Shown: positions 59,501 to 64,000 of the stretch, piece by piece
How positions within the stretch are numbered: position 1 is the stretch's first letter
How the letters are laid out: every line of letters begins with the position of its first letter
Origin: Procambarus clarkii
Lineage: Eukaryota; Arthropoda; Malacostraca; Decapoda; Cambaridae
Direction: 5' to 3'
DNA length: 64,000 nt
Assembly (NCBI RefSeq): GCF_040958095.1
Contig: NC_091165.1
Location: 27,116,479 to 27,180,478 of the forward strand
The notes under the pieces: generated by a model
What the model was told of the DNA's origin: nothing
The model's database searches: none
The model's input: only the letters and a program-made list of their open reading frames with translations
Program-made: the position numbers and the translations under genes

Positions 59501-61127
59501 GTGGTAGTGGTGGGGGGGGGGGGGCTGCTTGCTTTTCCGTTGTACTGAAATTAAGCCATGTTTGGGACCTCATCTAAGCCTCCTACACTTCGAACTTTCC
59601 ACTGTTAAGATTTACTGGAGTAATATTTTGAGTATGTGTTGCTCATGTGTCAAGTTTTCTTTATGCCTTTTCCTGGTTACAGTTTAGGGCTTTGATGTGC
59701 TTATTATGGGCAAATTTGAAATATTTTGTGTTGTTTCTCTCTTACCTGACTGTCATTGTCTGTACAGTCATACTGGCCTAACACTACATAGATAATTACT
59801 TGCTACCAATGCTGTCAGTACTGTCATATACCTGATGCTGGTGCCACTCTTTTTATACCTTTAGTTGTGAGAAGTAGGAATCTTAAGCCAAAAGTTCAAT
59901 GTATATTTGTTCAACATAAGACAGTTCAGGTACTGGGATTCTTACTTCTGATAATTCCAGTTATCTAATGCTGTTCTTCAGCCTTAGCTTGCCCTTAGTT
60001 TGCTCTTAGCTTGGCTCCCACATACATTATGCACTTCAGGTTTGTTCATGTTACAAAATGGACATTCACATAAATTCAGTTTAATGTGACAGTGAAGGAA
60101 TTAGAAACCTTGCTTATGAAAATAGATGAAGGACGCTTAATTTACATTCTTTAGATGGGGACTCGTAATGGGCGACATATTGAACTTTACAAAGGAATGA
60201 ATGGGTATATTAAAGGGGATATTAATATGATGTTAAGTGTAATATATCAACATAATAGGGCACCAAACAATGAGTACTGATTGTATTAGTTTGAATTCAG
60301 TAAAGATGTGAGTAAATATGGGTTGTCTTCCACCAACCCTGCTTTATCCAAAACATCTTGCTGATTTTTTTTTTCCATGCATCCCTTTTTCTTCTCAATA
60401 GCATTGAGAAGAAAACATTCTTACTGAACTATGCATTCATTTCTCTCCTCTCCTTTTCTCTAACTTGAAACCACACATCATCTATGGTTCAACAGTATCT
60501 CTAGTTTTCTTATTGTTAGCAATACAGTATGTTATTAAATTGATATCTTAAAACAAGGCTTCAGAATCTGCTATATCTCCCTATAAAAAAATAGACGATT
60601 AGATTCGGCTGTGTTATGTCTCTTGTCGTTTATAATGTAAGCATAAATGCTGAGAGAACTGTAACACTTATATGTAGCAAACACATTTTATTATGCTACT
60701 TTCCAATTTTGTTTAATAGTATATAATTATAATGAATACATATTTTGCTATTATGACGACTTACAAAAATGAATGAAATATTTTGATTTAGTTTACAATA
60801 AATTTATTATAAATGTACAATCATCTATGAATAAAGTACTTAAATCTTAATTACTCTTTGAATTATATTGGATAGCTTGCCTGAAGTACTTTACAACCAT
60901 TGAGCACAGTAATGTTATTTGTAGTGTTTATACACGGCTATTTATGTAATGCCTTTAGTAATGTTAATACTCTGATAACTTTTTTGTTTTTGTTTTTTGT
61001 TTTCTTGTCCCTTCTCAGACTAGCTCTTGGATCTCTGGAGAACAATATAAGACTTCTGAATTTTGGTCATGAGGTACCCTTACACACACAGATTGTTTGG
61101 CAGAACATCAAAGGAAAGATTCTGTCT
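48399..61127 (+). CDS. GEMIN5: GEMIN5, WD-repeat snRNA-binding subunit of the SMN complex (first 9 coding exons)
   Basis: Coding exons: 48399-48515, 49829-49981, 51503-51664, 53185-53410, 54314-54490, 55259-55431, 56243-56368, 57339-57523 and 61019-61127. All are GT-AG and keep frame, giving 476 residues. After residue 39 comes ILLPPSPNWFLSDAIDSRDE, the Gemin5 N-terminal signature (human PPSPNWYCARCSDA); the Trp of the RNA-binding pocket is present and the next Tyr is Phe. WD blades follow: TVASTSDTSVVRLYNLHTGD, VVVTVSSGGRMVVWQ, HGHDYGVYCIRW, FVSSDYGRNFLLWDLS, LISSSVRGELLQWTL (human SCFGGELLQWDL), VVTSGQDRFLHGF and RLALGSLENNIRLLNF. Gemin5 recognises the Sm site and cap of pre-snRNAs for SMN-dependent Sm-core assembly, and also binds mRNA and ribosomes. 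The last exon ends in GTGAGT and no further exon is seen before 64000, so the second WD domain, TPR-like dimer part and C-terminus lie outside. Start: ATGATGG after an in-frame TGA; exon 1 has no recognised homology, so the first 39 residues are less certain. Confidence 0.95.
50650..51240 (+). mobile_element. RTE-type LINE fragment in GEMIN5 intron 2
   Basis: The plus strand encodes MLLPALTYGSETLAW, the common post-RT motif (LLP.LTYGSE.W) of RTE-like and related LINEs. Further frames give pieces like GHVGKMPENLL near 51020. Frames change repeatedly, so the copy is old. Boundaries are approximate. Confidence 0.65.
51700..53180. other. GEMIN5 intron 3, nothing further recognised
   Basis: AT-rich intron with small open frames only. 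No exon with conserved WD sequence is missing here, since the protein reads continuously from exon 3 to exon 4. Confidence 0.5.
56450..56520. repeat. (TG)n microsatellite in GEMIN5 intron 7
   Basis: About 19 uninterrupted TG units at 56482-56520, with shorter GTGTGTG runs just upstream. Confidence 0.92.
57524..61018. other. GEMIN5 intron 8 (3.5 kb)
   Basis: Longest complete GEMIN5 intron in the window. 59040-59600 has slightly higher GC and a run of G at 59511-59523, with broken open frames suggesting an old repeat that I cannot classify. The rest is AT-rich. No conserved exon was found. Confidence 0.45.
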
Positions 61128-61249
61128 GTGAGTATTTGCTCTGTACATTTTATTAGTTTTGGGTTACAGATCAGTTGGTCGTGCTTGCTCATCATAACAA
61201 ACTTCCCAATGTTCCAGTGCCCTGTCATACTGCTCTTGAATCTATAAAT

Positions 61250-63000
61250 GGTAGTTTCTTCCACCACCTCTGGCCCAAGTTTTTTCTATTTGTATTTCAC
61301 TCTTAATGCAAGCGAGTATTTTCTTATATTTCTCTGGCCCATCTATGTTTCCAACATTCATCTGTGCCCCCTTGTTCTGTTGTTCCTTATGTTGAAAAGA
61401 CTGTCTGTATGCGCTTTGTTACACCCCAAGTATCGTGTATGTTGTGATCATAACATCTTGGGTCCTTTTCTCTCCTTAGGTTCTTTTCACAGCTCTTGCA
61501 GTTTACTACTATGCCCTTCTTTAATGCAGTGCTTTCTCTTTCATATTCTTGTTTCTCAGTCAAGCAATCCATATCTGGGTGGACTTGTGGCTGCTGGTAT
61601 CCTAGTTAGCACTTGGTATGGCTCAGTTTTCTGCACTGCATTGTGCCACACCTACTGTGTTCTCCTTGCTGTGGTCTTTATGATGGTTTAGTGGTCTTCC
61701 CTGCCCTTGTCCAGTTCCGTCGTTTTGGACAGATTGTTCGAGCATGTTTTGGGTGCCTTCCTAGTTTTTCATAGCTGCTTGTATGGCTCCAACTTTGAGC
61801 TCAGTTCTTTCATTCCTGGCACCTCCTTTGTGGGGGAGGGGGCTCTAGTGGTACACACCTAATTGATGCATTGGTTTATGGTACAGACCTAGGTGTGCTG
61901 CTTTCTTGGCCTCTTGTTGCAGGGCTTTCTGGCTTGGTTTTTCTTCCCATCCTACCTCCTTGTTGGGTTGGGGAAGTTCAGTTCAGCCTTGTGCAGGTCA
62001 GTCGCCTAGCTGGTTTGCACACCCTGCTTCCCTAGTTTCTTCTCCAGGATCTGTCTTGTCCACAATGGCTTCTCTTGATTATGGGGCCTGTGGATTGAGC
62101 TTTGCTCTGCACTGTGCCTCTGCAACCCTCTTAAGAGTTTCTCTGTTTTTATTCATCCAGTTCAGGATTCTTCACGTTTTTCAGTTTTGCTTTCCTTTCC
62201 GAGCCATTTTCAGGTGAGCAGTCGTGCCCTGGACCCGGATTCGTAAAGCACTTACGAACCTGTACATCTTTTCTCAATATCTGGCGGCTTTGTTTACAAT
62301 TATTAAACGGTTAATGAGCTCTGAAGCACCAGAAGGCTGTTTATAATAACAACAACAGTTGATTGGGAAGTTTTCATGCTTGTAAACTGTTTAATAAATT
62401 TAATCAAAGCCATCAAAGATTGAGGAAAGATGTATATGTTCGTAAGTGCTTGTGTAACTGCTTTATGAATCCGGGTCCTGGTTCTCCAGCACTTCTTTTT
62501 TGTTGCCTGAATCTTATGATCTTTCAAAAACTCATCTCTCCTTCTGCTTGTGGCTTGGTAGCCAGTCAGCTACCATTGTTCACCTGTTGTTCAAGTGAAC
62601 TCCATTGTTGCTGGAGTTTGTCAATATGGCATTTGTAGCAACTACCTCTTTGGCGGCGTTTCTTGTTTTGACCGGACCTTCTCTCCTCTTCATCTGACTC
62701 AACCGGCTTTGCCCTGAGTGATATGTGGTAATTTTTTATTATTTATACTTATTTAACGACATGTTTTCAGCTTCGAACCTTTTTCTGGGGGTTCTGGCAT
62801 TTGCATTGTGTAGTGGCAGCCAGATGTAAAGAAGTGTTTTGAGATTGTTTTGAGATTCTCTCTTGGCTTTTAGGGCAGTTTTCGTAAGTTGTGAATTCAG
62901 TTCTGATCCCCACATGCACGCATGTCCCCTCCCCCTGCCTCTACAAGGAAACAGGATTCTGGTCCATGGTTGTTGTTGGTGGAAATTGTCGCAGATGCCT
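61250..63000 (+). other. pyrimidine-rich, formerly coding-looking sequence, unclassified
   Basis: After the last visible GEMIN5 exon the GC rises and codon-like CTT/CCT-rich sequence appears (open frames of 147 and 103 codons at 61248-61691 and 61906-62217), interrupted by the fold-back element at 62233-62476. I recognise no conserved domain and no WD-repeat continuation. An old repeat is likely. Confidence 0.35.
62233..62476. mobile_element. 244-bp fold-back MITE with 5-bp target duplication
   Basis: Starts ACCCGGATTCGTAAAGC and ends with the near-complement (GCTTTATGAATCCGGGT). The match continues inward over roughly 90 bases each side with interruptions (CTTACGAAC / GTTCGTAAG, ATTAAACGGTT / AACTGTTTAAT). 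CCTGG occurs directly outside both ends (62228-62232 and 62477-62481). Non-coding. The superfamily is not certain from a 5-bp duplication alone. Confidence 0.9.
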
Positions 63001-63860
63001 GTCAGATCAGATTTAGCTTTCAGGTGCCTGTGACAAAGTGCTGGAGCTGTTTCATTACACTCAATTATCTACTTTTTTTTGCTTTATAATGTTTTCAAAT
63101 ACCTTTTACTGACATCATGCTACCATTTTCTTGCCTTAGTCACTTTGGATCTGTAAAAAACAATTCATCAACTATGCTTTCCTCTTTTGGGTCATCAGGA
63201 AGTTCTGATCATTCTTCTGCCAGTGTATTTTTTAAATCCACACACTTGGCAACTGGGTTTCAAACAGCACTTCAAGAAGTTTTGCATTGGATCCAATTAA
63301 TTTTTGTGTTTACTTGTATTGTAAGAATGGGGAAAGATATTGGATTGAAATATAGAAATTGCATGTTACAGAAATTTACTTTACTTCTGAACTGTACAAT
63401 ATATGATAAATTGTAATTATTGTAGCCCGAATAGTTTTTAACAATTTAAATATCTTCACATTTCATTGCTAGAAGGCAAAAAAAAACTGAAAATATTTTG
63501 GAAAACTGAATCCCCCATTTCAAATTTCATAGGAGTTTCAGAATAGGAGCCGATCTTTCTTGGGGAAGCAGCATGGGTGGCGGGTCGAACTTGCCAGCCT
63601 ATGACAATCCTCATAATATCACAAATCACCTTGCAAAGTTCTGTAAGGCTAGCCCCACCAAGTATCTAGCCTCCAATCTTTGACAGACAGACCTTTTCTT
63701 TTATAGATATAGATAGATTATGGCAGTGAAAAATTATCTTAGCGTCTGGTGCACATTTCAAAATCGAACTTTCTGAATGGTTCTAAAAATGTTAAACTAT
63801 TGCTTTTACTTGATTGGAAATCAAAACAGATGTTAAGAATATAGGCTTGATAAGTTTAGC
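63000..63860. other. GEMIN5 intron 9 sequence, nothing recognised
   Basis: AT-rich with short open frames. I looked for the next GEMIN5 WD blade and did not find a candidate exon with suitable splice sites. Confidence 0.45.
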
Positions 63861-63863
63861 ACT

Positions 63864-64000
63864 ACACACAGAATCACAATAGCGTGATGCATCAAAATGC
63901 ATCACACTATTGTGATTTCTGTGTGTAATGAAGTAAGGACAAAGAGGTAGAACGGCCTATTGACATAGCTCGAGTGCATGGGGGAGTTGTGTAAAATCCT
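63864..64000 (+). mobile_element. SINE family E copy cut by the window end, preceded by an inverted repeat
   Basis: 63904-64000 matches 32909-33010 almost base for base (ATTGTGATTTCTGTGTGTAA, GGTAGAACGGCCTATTGACA). Its first about 29 bases form an inverted repeat with the preceding sequence: ACACACAGAATCACAATAGC... (63864-63892) against 63897-63926. Confidence 0.82.

Noticed and set aside
61248-61691. 147-codon frame after GEMIN5 exon 9
   Set aside because: No WD-repeat or other domain; it does not continue from the GTGAGT donor at 61128 and has low-complexity hydrophobic content.

Overview
The window looks like nuclear DNA of a crustacean, most likely a decapod. This rests on three arthropod-like, widely spaced intron-exon genes, on AT-rich introns rich in TACTGTA words, and on many tRNA-derived SINEs, LINE fragments, a Penelope-like element and very large minisatellites of the kind I associate with crayfish, lobster and shrimp genomes. 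The species cannot be named from the sequence alone. There is no bacterial, phage or CRISPR content.

Layout. 1-13 kb: AT-rich intergenic DNA with a 30-bp minisatellite, a CR1-like LINE scrap and a decayed minus-strand LINE carrying RT, RNase H and a Cys/His tail (8.9-10.7 kb). 13.1-15.0 kb: a three-exon minus-strand gene for a FAM174-family membrane protein. 16.0-16.15 kb: a CpG-rich, promoter-like first-exon candidate with a strong splice donor. 16.3-17.4 kb: LINE 3' ends, one split by a 116-bp insertion with 12-bp target duplications. 17.4-29.2 kb: almost 12 kb of continuous tandem repeats (a 23-bp array, a 29-bp array, then a hierarchical G-rich array). 29.25-30.4 kb: a Penelope-like fragment with a GIY-YIG endonuclease and a degenerate hammerhead ribozyme. 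30.58-39.49 kb: Asterix (WDR83OS), the PAT-complex ER protein, in four coding exons, with an apparent one-base frameshift in exon 2. 39.6-48.4 kb: intergenic repeats, a TATA-containing GC-rich island and another minisatellite. 48.4-61.1 kb: the 5' nine coding exons of GEMIN5, the snRNA-binding WD-repeat subunit of the SMN complex; the gene runs off the right edge.

The three genes are housekeeping genes with unrelated jobs: a small single-pass membrane protein, ER membrane-protein insertion and snRNP assembly. I see no operon-like logic. The most notable structures are the three-level tandem array, which may lie inside the first intron of Asterix; a tRNA-derived SINE whose 3' end matches the 3' end of a LINE in the same window; the hammerhead relic; and two clean terminal-inverted-repeat elements. 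Most long open frames between 17.4 and 29.2 kb are artefacts of stop-free repeat units.
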